From contig URKH01000016.1 of the NCBI GenBank assembly GCA_900548255.1, positions 1-31,956 of the forward strand: 31,956 nt of DNA, read 5' to 3'. The stretch comes from an uncultured Collinsella sp. GTDB lineage: Bacteria > Actinomycetota > Coriobacteriia > Coriobacteriales > Coriobacteriaceae. Both the position numbers and the translations under genes were made by a program. Under the pieces are notes generated by a model, which made no database searches, had not been told where the DNA came from, and worked only from the letters and a program-made list of their open reading frames with translations. Below, in pieces: positions 8,255 through 16,966 of the stretch (position 1 is its first letter; the number at the start of each line of letters is the position of its first letter).

Positions 8255-9850
8255 CTACGCGCGGATAACCTTGTCGACGTTTTGCAGCTGCAGCTCGTCG
8301 CCATCCTGACCCTCGATGCGCACGTTCTGCAGGTCGAGGACTTTCACGTTCTGCGCGATGATGCCCTGGCGCACCATGGGCTCCACGCCGCAGGCCATGG
8401 CCGGCACAAAGGGCTCGGCATCGGCGGCAAAGGTCACATGGACATCCTGGAACGTCAGGCGCGTCACCTTGCTCTCGGGAAGGCCCGTGATATAGGCCGC
8501 GGCCGCATGGCAGTTGGTGGCCTCGATATCGCAAAACGTCGTGGCGCCAAAGCCGGGCGTACGGTCGTCGACGGGCAGCGCCTCGCGAGACTGAACGTAG
8601 TCGGTCTTGCCGTCCTTGTCGCAGAAGTAGAACGAGTTAACCACGAAGGGCGTGAGCACCTTATCCATGCGAATGTGCTCGAAGGTGATGCCCTCGTTGA
8701 CGGCGTCCTTGCCGCGTCCGCGGCGTGTCTTGACGCGCAGGCCGCGGTCGGTGCGCTCAAAGAGGCACTTGCTCACGGTGAGGTCCTTGATGCCGCCGGC
8801 GGCCTCGGATCCCAGCACCACGGCGCCGTGGCCGTCGTGCATGTAGCAGTGCGAGATCAGCACGTCGTGCGTGGCGGGACGGAGCTCGGGTTCAATGCCC
8901 AGTTTGCCGCTCTTGATGGCGATGCAGTCGTCCCCCACCGAGAACTGACAGCCAAGGATGCGGACAAAACTGCAGCTCTCGGGATCGAAACCGTCGGTGT
9001 TGTGGGAGTTCTTGGGACCCTCGATGGACAGGCACAGGGCATCGACGTGCTCGCACAGAATGGGATGGATATTCCACGCCGGGCTGTTGCGCACGGTAAA
9101 GCCGGCAAGACTCACGTTTTCGCACTCGGACAGGAAGATCATGCGCGGGCGGGCGACCTCGCGGCCCTCCTCGGGACGGAAGATGTTCTTAAAGTCCTTG
9201 TTCCACCAGTTGTCCTCGGCAAAATCGGTCTGGCCGTCGATGGCGCCGCGGCCATAGATGCACACGTCGTGCACGCTCAGGCCCGTAAAGGTCGAACAGT
9301 AGGTCGAAAAGCTCTCGCCTTCCCAGCGGCCCAGGGGCAGCATGTCGGTGCCGGCATACCCGGCGCCCTCGTCGCCCGTGACCGTACCCGGAATGTAGGC
9401 AAGCGCCGCGCGCTCGTGACGGGCCAGCAGCACCGCGCCCTCGGCAAGCTCGATGTTGATATTGCTCTTAAGGAAGAGGGACTTGATGCGGTAGTTGCCG
9501 GCGGGGATCAGCACGCGCCCGCCCTTGGGGCAGGCCATGATGGCAGCCTGAATGTTGGTGGTGTCATCGTGCTCGGCATCGCCCTTGGCTCCGCAGTCGC
9601 GAACGTTGATGGTAAAGGGCTCCGCCGGCGTGGTGACGCCTACGCTCAACTCGCGCTCGCCGCAGACAAAGCGGATCAGGTTGCGCTTGCCGGGGGTCAG
9701 GCCATCGACATAGGTCTCGACCGTATTCGTGGTACCGGCGGGCTCATCGTTGACAAAGATCTCCCACGTATCGGCACAGGTAAAGTAGCCGCCATCGTCG
9801 AGCTCGATAACGGCCGCGCGGGCATTGCGCCAGATAACGTTCGTCTCCAT
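8255..9850 (-). CDS. GH28 polygalacturonase, apparently cytoplasmic
   Basis: A 531-residue glycoside hydrolase family 28 enzyme that hydrolyses alpha-1,4-galacturonan, probably as an exo-acting polygalacturonase on oligomers. A small beta-rich N-terminal domain (about 1-75, fibronectin-III-like) precedes the beta-helix, which starts near FTINVRDCGAKGD. The four family motifs are intact: NTDGFDP (D286), VGDDCIAIKSG (D307, D308), DGHGAVVLGSE (H341) and RGLRVKTRRG (R372, K374). The start METNVIW at 9850 has GGGAGAG just upstream; a 5-residue longer start would put that site inside the gene. There is no signal peptide. It follows the symporter gene and its terminator, so it may depend on readthrough or a weak promoter in the 114-bp gap. 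Galacturonate made here would feed uxaC. Confidence 0.93.
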   Translation of the reverse strand: METNVIWRNARAAVIELDDGGYFTCADTWEIFVNDEPAGTTNTVETYVDGLTPGKRNLIRFVCGERELSVGVTTPAEPFTINVRDCGAKGDAEHDDTTNIQAAIMACPKGGRVLIPAGNYRIKSLFLKSNINIELAEGAVLLARHERAALAYIPGTVTGDEGAGYAGTDMLPLGRWEGESFSTYCSTFTGLSVHDVCIYGRGAIDGQTDFAEDNWWNKDFKNIFRPEEGREVARPRMIFLSECENVSLAGFTVRNSPAWNIHPILCEHVDALCLSIEGPKNSHNTDGFDPESCSFVRILGCQFSVGDDCIAIKSGKLGIEPELRPATHDVLISHCYMHDGHGAVVLGSEAAGGIKDLTVSKCLFERTDRGLRVKTRRGRGKDAVNEGITFEHIRMDKVLTPFVVNSFYFCDKDGKTDYVQSREALPVDDRTPGFGATTFCDIEATNCHAAAAYITGLPESKVTRLTFQDVHVTFAADAEPFVPAMACGVEPMVRQGIIAQNVKVLDLQNVRIEGQDGDELQLQNVDKVIRA

Positions 9851-9895
9851 GGGTCTCTCCCTCAAATGTAATCAGAAGTTCATACTACTCGTTTT

Positions 9896-9941
9896 TAAAA
9901 AAGGGCCGTACCCGCCGGTGGATCTCCGGTGGCACGGCCCT
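9896..9941 (-). terminator. Rho-independent terminator after the symporter gene
   Basis: AGGGCCGT (9902-9909) pairs with ACGGCCCT (9934-9941), with further GC pairing inside. On the minus strand a run of six T follows. It lies about 24 bp after the symporter stop and ahead of GH28. Confidence 0.85.
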
Positions 9942-9964
9942 GTGGTTTGGACGATGCGCCTGCC

Positions 9965-11524
9965 CTACTCGGCGGGAATTACGCTGCCGTCCTGGAAGCC
10001 AACATTGTTGTGGGCAAAGCAGTCCTCGTACTTAAAGCCGGAGAGCTCCTCGCAAAGCGCCTTGACCTCGGGCTTGACGTCGGCCATCTTGCCACCCTCC
10101 TTGACACGGTGGATCTCGTCGCAAAGGATGTCGCACTGCTCCTTGTCAATCTTGATGCCGCGGGCAAGGACGGCCGCGAGCAGGAAGAAGCCGGCGCAGC
10201 CGATGAGCATGTAGCCGCAGATGTACAGAGGCACGGTGGCGGGCTGGGTCACGGCGTCGCTGTTGCCGGCGGTCTGAATGAAGCCGGAGGCAGCAAGGAC
10301 GATAGCCCATACGTTGACGGCAACAGCCTGGGCAATCTGCTGGCAGAGCTGCTGTGCGGAGCTGTAGATGCCCTCGCGACGACGCAGGGTGATGAGCTCA
10401 TCGACATCGGGGATGTAGTTGAGCAGAACATCGGGCAGATACTGGAAGCCAACGTAGAAGAACTTCCAGATGGCGAAGATGATGGGGTAGGCGATCATGG
10501 CGATGGCGACCGTGGAGGTGCCGTTGATCTGACCAAAGGCGAAGTAGTTGTAGGCGATGATGCACGCAGCGCAACCGACGTTGGCCAGGTACCAAGACTT
10601 GTGGAAGCCCTTCTTGGCCATGAGGGCGACCCAGATAGCGGTGCAGACGATAGCGACGACCTTGCCGGGCATCTCCATCACGGACTCGTAGGACTTAGGA
10701 ATCTGCAGGCAGTAGACGATGAAGAAGGACAGGCAGGCAGACCAGCAGGCAGCAGCGAGCTTCGTGGAGACCTGTGCATACAGGACCTTGCGGAAGGACT
10801 TGTTGCGGAAGGTGGAGACAACGTCGATGAAGAACTTCTTGATACCCTCGCCGACGCTCTCGATCTTCTCCTGAGCGACCTCCTCGGGGGTGTGCTCCCA
10901 CGTGGACAGGTACACGCACAGCAGCGAGATTGCCATGACCGAAGCGTTAATCGTAGCAATAATGAAGTAGCTGAACGGGTTGGTCTCGCCGAAGGTGCCA
11001 AAGCCAAAGCCGACGAGTGCTGCCATCAGGAAGCCGGCGGCGTTACCAAAGAGGTGCTTGTAGCCGGTGAGGTACGTACGCTCCTTGAAGTCATCGGTCA
11101 TCTCGATGGTAAGCGGCGACAGGTTGGCGGTGCAGAACGTGTACGCGACGTTGTAGATCAGGTACAACACAAAGTAGTACGGGAAACCAAACGGCGTAGC
11201 CACAAAGATGAGCGGCTCGGCGACCATCATCGGGATAGCCAGCAAGATCCAGAAACGGCGGCGGCCAAAGATGCGGCCGATCTTAGTAGCGTAGAAGTTA
11301 TCGGCCACAAAGCCCATGAGCGGGCACAGAATGGCGTTGAGATAGATGGCGAACGAGCTGATCAGCGCAGCCTCGCCTGCGGACAGACCGCACTCCGTGG
11401 ACAGGAACAGCACCATGTAGCTGTGCGTAAAGCTCAGGGCACCGGAGTTGAGCATGCCGCCCATACCAAAGCCCAAGCGCGTCCAGAATGTGATCTTGCG
11501 CTTTTTACCGATCTTGTTAGTCAT
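9965..11524 (-). CDS. GPH-family sugar:cation symporter, probably for oligogalacturonides or uronates
   Basis: A 519-residue integral membrane protein of the major facilitator superfamily, glycoside-pentoside-hexuronide (GPH/MelB) branch. About twelve hydrophobic segments are visible, starting with FWTRLGFGMGGMLNSGALSF. Loop motifs such as GFVADNFYATKIGRIFGRRRFW and DDFKERTYLTGYKHLFGNAAG fit the family. The ATG at 11524 has a GAGGGAGC site upstream. A hydrophilic tail of about 60 residues after the last helix carries several Cys and His residues and is longer than usual. The position between uxaCBA and the pectin hydrolases, and the shared operators, point to import of galacturonate or short pectic oligomers; the exact substrate is inference. 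A strong terminator follows. The 379-bp upstream gap holds three operators, a 29-nt element and the uxaA terminator. Confidence 0.88.
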   Translation of the reverse strand: MTNKIGKKRKITFWTRLGFGMGGMLNSGALSFTHSYMVLFLSTECGLSAGEAALISSFAIYLNAILCPLMGFVADNFYATKIGRIFGRRRFWILLAIPMMVAEPLIFVATPFGFPYYFVLYLIYNVAYTFCTANLSPLTIEMTDDFKERTYLTGYKHLFGNAAGFLMAALVGFGFGTFGETNPFSYFIIATINASVMAISLLCVYLSTWEHTPEEVAQEKIESVGEGIKKFFIDVVSTFRNKSFRKVLYAQVSTKLAAACWSACLSFFIVYCLQIPKSYESVMEMPGKVVAIVCTAIWVALMAKKGFHKSWYLANVGCAACIIAYNYFAFGQINGTSTVAIAMIAYPIIFAIWKFFYVGFQYLPDVLLNYIPDVDELITLRRREGIYSSAQQLCQQIAQAVAVNVWAIVLAASGFIQTAGNSDAVTQPATVPLYICGYMLIGCAGFFLLAAVLARGIKIDKEQCDILCDEIHRVKEGGKMADVKPEVKALCEELSGFKYEDCFAHNNVGFQDGSVIPAE

Positions 11525-11608
11525 CGAGCTCCCTCTCTTTTCTCGATTGTCTTGTAACAAGACATTGGAGTCCATACCGATGTCTGTCTGCATATCGCCC
11601 ACTCGTAG

Positions 11609-11782
11609 GGTGAACGTTTAGCTAGATTATGCGCGATTGCGTATGATAGGTGAACGTTCACTTCTATATTATCCTTGAACGGTCGTTTTTTGCCGTTAAA
11701 CGGACATCTGACTTGAAAAAAATCACGATTACATGGGTATTGAGTGGGTTTAAATTTGAGGTCGATTAGGTGAACGTTTATT
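11609..11782 (-). promoter_or_regulatory. Symporter promoter with three LacI-type operators
   Basis: The operators are GGTGAACGTTTAGC (11609-11622), GGTGAACGTTCACT (11649-11662) and GGTGAACGTTTATT (11769-11782). The first two centres are 40 bp apart; the third is 120 bp further on, which would suit repression by looping. On the minus strand TTCACC inside the middle operator and CATAAT 17 bp later make a good -35/-10 pair. The local LacI protein is the likely repressor. Confidence 0.8.
11675..11703 (-). repeat. 29-nt direct-repeat element, copy 2 (upstream of symporter promoter)
   Basis: On the plus strand it starts TTGAACGGTCG and ends CCGTTAAACGG. AACGG occurs twice, 21 bp apart, and CCGTTTAACGG read on the minus strand is an 11-bp palindrome. 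It begins 12 bp beyond the middle operator, upstream of the inferred -35. Confidence 0.75.
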
Positions 11783-11836
11783 GTTTTCGCCGCTCCCGTA
11801 CCCTCAGAAAGACACGCCCGAACAGACAGAACAAAC

Positions 11837-11870
11837 ATGGCCCCGCCGGGAACACTCCCGACGGGGCCAT
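11837..11870 (-). terminator. Terminator after uxaA
   Basis: ATGGCCCCGCCGGGA and TCCCGACGGGGCCAT form a 15-bp stem with one G-T wobble and a 4-nt loop, about 33 bp past the uxaA stop. A T-rich stretch follows on the minus strand. It separates uxaCBA from the symporter operon. Confidence 0.8.
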
Positions 11871-11903
11871 GGTCAATAGCGCCCTATGCGAACCCATTTA
11901 CCG

Positions 11904-13388
11904 CTACAGGCAGACGCCGTCCTTCCAGATGCTGATCTCGTGACAGCCGCGGCGCTCGGCACTCGTAAGCTTGCCGCTCGCCGTCTCTAGCACCAGCTGG
12001 TACAGGTCGTGGGCAGCCTCGTCGAGCGTACGCTCGCCCGTGGCGACCACGCCGGCGTTAAAGTCCATCCAGTTGGCCTTGTGGTCGCACAGACGCTGGT
12101 TGGTGAACACCTTGAGTGTAGGCGCCGGTGCGCCAAACGGCGTGCCGCGGCCGGTCGAGAACAGGATTACGTGGCAGCCGGCAGCCGTCAGGGCCGTGGT
12201 GGATACCATGTCGTTACCCGGGCCGCACAGCATGTTCAGGCCATGCTTGGTAGCCTGACCGGCATACGGCAGCACGTCGACGATGGGGGCAGATCCGCCC
12301 TTTTGCACGCAGCCGCAGCTCTTGTCCTCGAGCGTGGTAATGCCGCCGTCCTTGTTGCCGGGGCTCGGGTTCTCATAGACGACCTCCCCGTGGCTGATAA
12401 AGTAGTCCTTAAAGCCGTTGAGCATGTCGGCAGCTGCGTTAAAGACGTCCTGGCTCTCACAGCGATCGAGCAGAATGCTCTCCGCGCCAAACATCTCGGG
12501 AACCTCGGTGAGCACCGACGTGCCGCCGCGGGCGACGACCATATCGCTCACGCGACCGATCGTGGGGTTGGCGGTAATGCCCGAAAGACCGTCAGAGCCG
12601 CCGCACTTAAGGCCAATGACCAGCTCGGAGGCAGGAATGGGCTCACGCTTGGCCTGCTTGGCCAGGTCGGCAAGCTCGGACAGGATCTTGTGACCCTCGA
12701 CCTGCTCGTCGGCTACATCCTGGCAGGCGAGGAATCGAACGCGCTCGCGATCGAAGTCACCGAGCTCGTCGAGTACCTGCTGGTGCGTGCAGTTTTCGCA
12801 ACCGAGGGACAGGAACAGCACACCCGCAGCGTTTGCGTGACGCGAGAGCGCCACCAACAAGCGGCGCGTCTGGGCATGGTCGGCACCGGTCTGTGAGCAG
12901 CCAAAGGGATGCGGGAAGTAGTAAACGCCCTCCAGCGAGCCCTCGACCAGATCCTGAGCCTGCTCGCACATGGCACGTGCGACCTCGTTGACGCAGCCGA
13001 CCGTGGGGATGATCCACAGCTCGTTGCGCGTGGCGGCGCGGCCGTCAGCGCGGCGGAAGCCCATAAAGGTCTCGGGCTCAACCGGCTCAACGACCGGATG
13101 CGTCGGGTTGTAAGCGTACTCGACCTCGCCCGAAAGGTTGGTCTTGACGTTATGCGTATGAAGCCACTGACCGGGCTGGATGTCGCCCGTCACGTGGCCG
13201 ATAGGAAGACCGTACTTGACGACGTCCTCCCCCGCCGCAATGGCACGCACGGCCATCTTGTGGCCCTGCGGAATATCCTCCGCGGCAACGACCTCGCCCA
13301 CCCCGGGAACCGCGACGGCGGTGCCCTTGGCAAGCGGCGACAGCGCGACGATCACGTTATCGGCCGGATTGATCTGGATAGTGTTCAT
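11904..13388 (-). CDS. uxaA: Altronate dehydratase
   Basis: A 494-residue UxaA, which dehydrates D-altronate to 2-keto-3-deoxygluconate, the last of the three Uxa steps of galacturonate breakdown. It has the full bacterial layout: an N-terminal SAF domain (about 1-95) with GHKMAVRAIAAGEDVVKYG, then the large catalytic domain with IPTVGCVNEVA, the Cys-rich SLGCENCTHQQ, and LKCGGSDGLSGITANP. Length matches E. coli UxaA (about 495), so it is not the split two-subunit form. It starts 78 bp after the uxaB stop with a TTAGGA site. It ends at a strong terminator, so it closes the uxaCBA operon. Altronate from UxaB is its substrate; KDG kinase and aldolase are not in the window. Confidence 0.95.
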   Translation of the reverse strand: MNTIQINPADNVIVALSPLAKGTAVAVPGVGEVVAAEDIPQGHKMAVRAIAAGEDVVKYGLPIGHVTGDIQPGQWLHTHNVKTNLSGEVEYAYNPTHPVVEPVEPETFMGFRRADGRAATRNELWIIPTVGCVNEVARAMCEQAQDLVEGSLEGVYYFPHPFGCSQTGADHAQTRRLLVALSRHANAAGVLFLSLGCENCTHQQVLDELGDFDRERVRFLACQDVADEQVEGHKILSELADLAKQAKREPIPASELVIGLKCGGSDGLSGITANPTIGRVSDMVVARGGTSVLTEVPEMFGAESILLDRCESQDVFNAAADMLNGFKDYFISHGEVVYENPSPGNKDGGITTLEDKSCGCVQKGGSAPIVDVLPYAGQATKHGLNMLCGPGNDMVSTTALTAAGCHVILFSTGRGTPFGAPAPTLKVFTNQRLCDHKANWMDFNAGVVATGERTLDEAAHDLYQLVLETASGKLTSAERRGCHEISIWKDGVCL

Positions 13389-13466
13389 TACAAATGGTCC
13401 TAACCCTACAGGTTGAGCAGAAGTCAGCGGGCGCCCGCCAGTTGCCCGGCGGGCGCACAGAAGGAT

Positions 13467-14981
13467 TTAGGCCTGGGCGTTGGCAAATGCCTGCTTGGCG
13501 CCCTCGGCGCGCACAACGGCAAGCGCGTTGACGACAAACTCCTCAAGGCCGGCGATCTGCGTAAGGTCCTCGCCCCACATCTGCTCGTTGCTGAGCACGT
13601 CGTGCACCAGCTCGGCATCGTCTGCACCGGCGTGGGCGGCGTAGAAATCGAGCACGAAGGCATCGTCCTGAGCGGTGTACTCGGTGCCGTCGGCGCGGCG
13701 CAGGTGCAGGCCATCGCCCTCGCGAGCAACGAGCTCCTGCGTATAGAAGGCAATGAGCGTAGCGAGGCTCGTCGCCAGGCACTTGGGCAGGTTGCCGGTC
13801 TCGGCAACATAGTCCTTGAGCGTGGGCAGGTCGCGAGCACGCCATTTGGCGGTTGAGTTGAGGCAAATGGAGAGCAGCGCGTGGTCGATAAACGGGTTGT
13901 CGAAGCGGTTCTCGACGGCGGCGGCAAAGGCCTTGCAGTCCTCGACATCAAGATCGGCGGCAAGCGTCGGGATGACCTCGTCGTAGAGCATGGTGTTCAT
14001 GAAGCCGCGAACGGTCTCGTCATGCATGCAATCGCGCACGATGTCAAAGCCGGCAACCCAGGAACCCGGAACAAAGGCAGTGTGGGCGCCGTTGAGGATG
14101 CGGACCTTGCGCTTCTTGTACGGGGTGACATCGGGGGTCACAAAGACGCCCGGCAGGCCGGCCTTCACGAAGGGCAGACGCTCCTTGAGCGACTCATCGC
14201 CCTGGATACCCCACATCTGGAAGGGCTCGCGCACGGCCAGGAAGGGATCCTCGTAGCCTAGGCGCTCGGCCACGGCAGCGGCCTCCTTGGGGTCGCGGAT
14301 ACGGCCGGGGACGATAGTGTCGACGAGCGTGGTGCAGACGGTGCAGTCGTTGGCCATCCACTGCGCAAACTCGTCCTCCCAGCCCCAGTCGCTCACGTAC
14401 TGGTTCATGATGCGCAGCAGCTCCTCGCCGTTGTGATCGATGAGCTCACAGGCGAGCACGATGACGCCCGGCTTGCCGGCGGCCCAGCGGGTGTGGAGCA
14501 CCTGGGCAAGCTTGGCGGGGAAGCTCGCGGGCGGCATGTCGTCGGCCTTGCAGGACGGATCGTAGGCGATACCGGCCTCGGTGGTGTTGGAGACGATAAT
14601 CTCCAAATCGTCGGAGACGGCGACCTCCATCATGGCACGGTAGTCGTCCTCGCGATACGGATTGAGGCAGCGGCTGCAGGCGCTGATCACACGGGACTCG
14701 TCGACCGTGTTGCCGCTCTCCTTGCCGCGCACCAGCACGGTGTACAGGTCATCCTGAGCGTTAATGCCGTCGGCAAAGCCAAAGGCACCGCTGATGGGCT
14801 GGACCATGACAACCTTGCCGTTCCAGCCGGTTGCCTCGTTGCCCATGTCAAAGAAGCGGTCGACGAAGGCGCGCAGGAAATTGCCCTCGCCAAACTGCAG
14901 AACCTTCTCGGGCGCGTCCTTGGGCAGCAGGTAGCCCTTGTAGCCGATCTTCTCGAGCGTCTCGTAGCTGATGTTCTCCAT
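13467..14981 (-). CDS. uxaB: Tagaturonate reductase (altronate oxidoreductase)
   Basis: A 504-residue member of the polyol-specific long-chain dehydrogenase family (mannitol dehydrogenase fold). UxaB reduces D-tagaturonate to D-altronate with NADH. The N-terminal nucleotide-binding segment VLQFGEGNFLRAFVDRFFD (27-45) and the family motif KVRILNGAHT, with K292, N297 and H300, are visible. An AAGGAGAG ribosome site precedes the ATG. Its place between uxaC and uxaA decides for tagaturonate over fructuronate (UxuB) or mannitol as substrate. The 96-bp gap to uxaC and 78-bp gap to uxaA contain no evident terminator, so one transcript is likely. Confidence 0.93.
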   Translation of the reverse strand: MENISYETLEKIGYKGYLLPKDAPEKVLQFGEGNFLRAFVDRFFDMGNEATGWNGKVVMVQPISGAFGFADGINAQDDLYTVLVRGKESGNTVDESRVISACSRCLNPYREDDYRAMMEVAVSDDLEIIVSNTTEAGIAYDPSCKADDMPPASFPAKLAQVLHTRWAAGKPGVIVLACELIDHNGEELLRIMNQYVSDWGWEDEFAQWMANDCTVCTTLVDTIVPGRIRDPKEAAAVAERLGYEDPFLAVREPFQMWGIQGDESLKERLPFVKAGLPGVFVTPDVTPYKKRKVRILNGAHTAFVPGSWVAGFDIVRDCMHDETVRGFMNTMLYDEVIPTLAADLDVEDCKAFAAAVENRFDNPFIDHALLSICLNSTAKWRARDLPTLKDYVAETGNLPKCLATSLATLIAFYTQELVAREGDGLHLRRADGTEYTAQDDAFVLDFYAAHAGADDAELVHDVLSNEQMWGEDLTQIAGLEEFVVNALAVVRAEGAKQAFANAQA

Positions 14982-15077
14982 CGATGTCTCTCCTTAGATT
15001 GCTGTTAGCGTGCAGGCAAAACGGGGGCGCCGCGTGTGGCAACGGCGCTCCCGAGTTCGGTGTGATTCGATGCGGGT

Positions 15078-16505
15078 TTAGGCCTCGACGGTATCCAGGT
15101 CAAAGCCAAAGTAGCGGACCGCGTTGTTGTAGCTAATGTCGCGCACGATGGCTCCCAGCAGCTCCATGTCGGCCGGATACTTGCCCTGCTCGACCCACTC
15201 GCCGATCACGCCGCACAGCACGCGACGGAAGTACTCATGACGCGGGTAGGACAGGAAGGAGCGGGAATCGGTAAGCATGCCCACAAAGTTGCCCAGCACG
15301 CCCTCGTTAGCCAGAGCCGTGAGCTGCTCGCGCATACCGACCTCGTTGTCGTTGAACCACCAGGCAGAGCCGTTCTGGATCTTGCCGGCGGTCGGAGCCT
15401 CCTGGAAGCAGCCTATCACGGTATCGATCATGGTGTTGTCGATGGGGTTCAGGCTGTACAGGATGGTCTTGGGCAGACCCGTGGACTCCTGGATGGAGTT
15501 GAGGAAATCGGCCAGCTGGTCGGACGGCGTGTAGTTGGAGATACAGTCGTAGCCGGTGTCGGGACCGAGCTTGGCGAACATAGCGCGGTTGTTGTCACGC
15601 TTGCAGCCAAAGTGCAGCTGCATGGCCCAGCCAAGGCGGACATACTCGCCGGCGACGAACTGCATAAAGGCCGTCTTGTACTTGAGGACCTCGTCCTCGG
15701 TAAGCGGCTCGGCGGCAAGGCCCTTGGCAAAGATAGTCTCGATTTCGTCGGCGGTAGCCGGAACGTACATAACGTAGTCGAGCGCGTGGTCGGAAGCGCG
15801 GCAGCCCAGCTCGTGGGCAACGTCGTAGCGCTTGGAGATGGCAGCCTTCATGCCCTCGAAGTCGCTGATCTCAACGCCAGCAACCTCGGAGAGATGCTTG
15901 CAGTAGTCGGCGAACTCCTGGCCACGCTCGATGCGCAGGGCGGCATCGGGGCGCATGGCGGGAACGACCTGAACGTCAAAACTGACGTCGGCGGCAATCT
16001 TCTTGTGCCACTCAAAGCTGTCGGCGGGGTCGTCGGTAGTGCAGATCATGCGGACGTTGGACTGCTTGATGAGGTTGCGGCAGGTAAAGCTGGCCTCGGC
16101 GAGCTTGGCGTTGGCAAGGTCCCAGACCTCCTGAGCGGTTTTGCCGTTCAGGACGCCCTCGTAGCCAAAGTAACGCTTAAGCTCCAGGTGGCTCCACTCA
16201 AAGACGGGGTTGCCCACGCAGCGGCCCAGGGTCTCGGCCCACTTCTGGAACTTCTCGCGAGCAGGGGCATCGCCGGTAATGAAGCGCTCGTCGACGCCGT
16301 TGGCACGCATTAGGCGCCACTTGTAGTGGTCGCCGCCCAGCCAAACCTCGGTAATGTTCTCAAAACGCTTGTCGTCCCAGATCTCCTTGGGAGAAATGTG
16401 GCAGTGGTAGTCAACGATGGGCATACCCTCGGCAAAGTTGTGGAACAGTTCCTCGCCGGTTTTGGTGCTCAGCAGGAAATCCTGATCGTCCATGAAGTTT
16501 TTCAT
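15078..16505 (-). CDS. uxaC: Glucuronate/galacturonate isomerase
   Basis: A 475-residue UxaC, which isomerises D-galacturonate to D-tagaturonate (or glucuronate to fructuronate). It is an amidohydrolase-superfamily TIM barrel with the metal pair in VDYHCHISPK (H34, H36), plus LHFGCKRDNN and MLTDSRSFLSYPRHEYFRR late in the chain. The start MKNFMDDQ at 16505 is set by AAAGGGG upstream; the longer frame to 16571 would run into the operator. First gene of uxaCBA, directly behind a promoter with two strong LacI-type operators, so induced expression on galacturonate is expected. Family length is about 470, so the gene is complete. Confidence 0.95.
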   Translation of the reverse strand: MKNFMDDQDFLLSTKTGEELFHNFAEGMPIVDYHCHISPKEIWDDKRFENITEVWLGGDHYKWRLMRANGVDERFITGDAPAREKFQKWAETLGRCVGNPVFEWSHLELKRYFGYEGVLNGKTAQEVWDLANAKLAEASFTCRNLIKQSNVRMICTTDDPADSFEWHKKIAADVSFDVQVVPAMRPDAALRIERGQEFADYCKHLSEVAGVEISDFEGMKAAISKRYDVAHELGCRASDHALDYVMYVPATADEIETIFAKGLAAEPLTEDEVLKYKTAFMQFVAGEYVRLGWAMQLHFGCKRDNNRAMFAKLGPDTGYDCISNYTPSDQLADFLNSIQESTGLPKTILYSLNPIDNTMIDTVIGCFQEAPTAGKIQNGSAWWFNDNEVGMREQLTALANEGVLGNFVGMLTDSRSFLSYPRHEYFRRVLCGVIGEWVEQGKYPADMELLGAIVRDISYNNAVRYFGFDLDTVEA

Positions 16506-16558
16506 CAAACAACCCCTTTGTTGGCGGAGCGGGCACACGATGCGCTCGTTATCCTCTA

Positions 16559-16610
16559 GGTGAACGTTCACTATACTAATTCAGTACGACTTAAAAGGTG
16601 AACGTTCACC
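16559..16610 (-). promoter_or_regulatory. uxaCBA promoter with two LacI-type operators
   Basis: GGTGAACGTTCACT at 16559-16572 and the perfect palindrome GGTGAACGTTCACC at 16597-16610, centres 38 bp apart. On the minus strand TTCACC in the distal operator and TAGTAT 18 bp later fit a promoter, with the proximal operator at the start of transcription. This copy best defines the consensus. The 461-bp gap between uxaC and the regulator also holds a 29-nt element and the regulator's terminator; I see no gene in the rest. Confidence 0.82.
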
Positions 16611-16623
16611 TAACCACCATGGG

Positions 16624-16652
16624 GTGAACGGTCGATTTTGTCCGTTCAACGG
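16624..16652 (-). repeat. 29-nt direct-repeat element, copy 3 (upstream of uxaC promoter)
   Basis: On the plus strand it starts GTGAACGGTCGATTTT and ends CCGTTCAACGG. AACGG blocks are 21 bp apart. It begins 13 bp past the distal operator, the same place relative to the promoter as in the symporter copy. Confidence 0.75.
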
Positions 16653-16833
16653 TTGTTGGAGCCGTGACACGCATGCATTGCGGATGGACTAACGTCCCCG
16701 AACACCGAACCTGGGCGTTTTTGCTCAGGTGGGTCATGTCTCGGCGTACATTTTTGGGAATATTCAGCATCGGGGCGTACTGCGCACCGTCCTCGACGCC
16801 CTGTTTGATGCGCATATCGCGCCCGATCGGCAT

Positions 16834-16876
16834 AAAAAAGTGCCTCCGATGGCGATTTACGCCATCGGAGGCACTT
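16834..16876 (-). terminator. Terminator of the pectin-locus LacI gene
   Basis: AAGTGCCTCCGATGGCG (16838-16854) and its exact complement (16860-16876) make a 17-bp stem with a 5-nt loop. On the minus strand a run of six T follows. It lies about 90 bp past the regulator's stop. Confidence 0.9.
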
Positions 16877-16966
16877 AAAACAGTCGTTCTGAGCCTCTTT
16901 CGGAACACGCCATTGCTGAATACTCCAAAAAATGCACGCCGCAAGAGGGGGTACCTGACCAAACGG

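Noticed and set aside
7787..9871. A 694-codon plus-strand frame opposite GH28 and CE8
   Set aside because: GH28 and CE8 motifs are intact on the minus strand; this frame has no recognisable domain.
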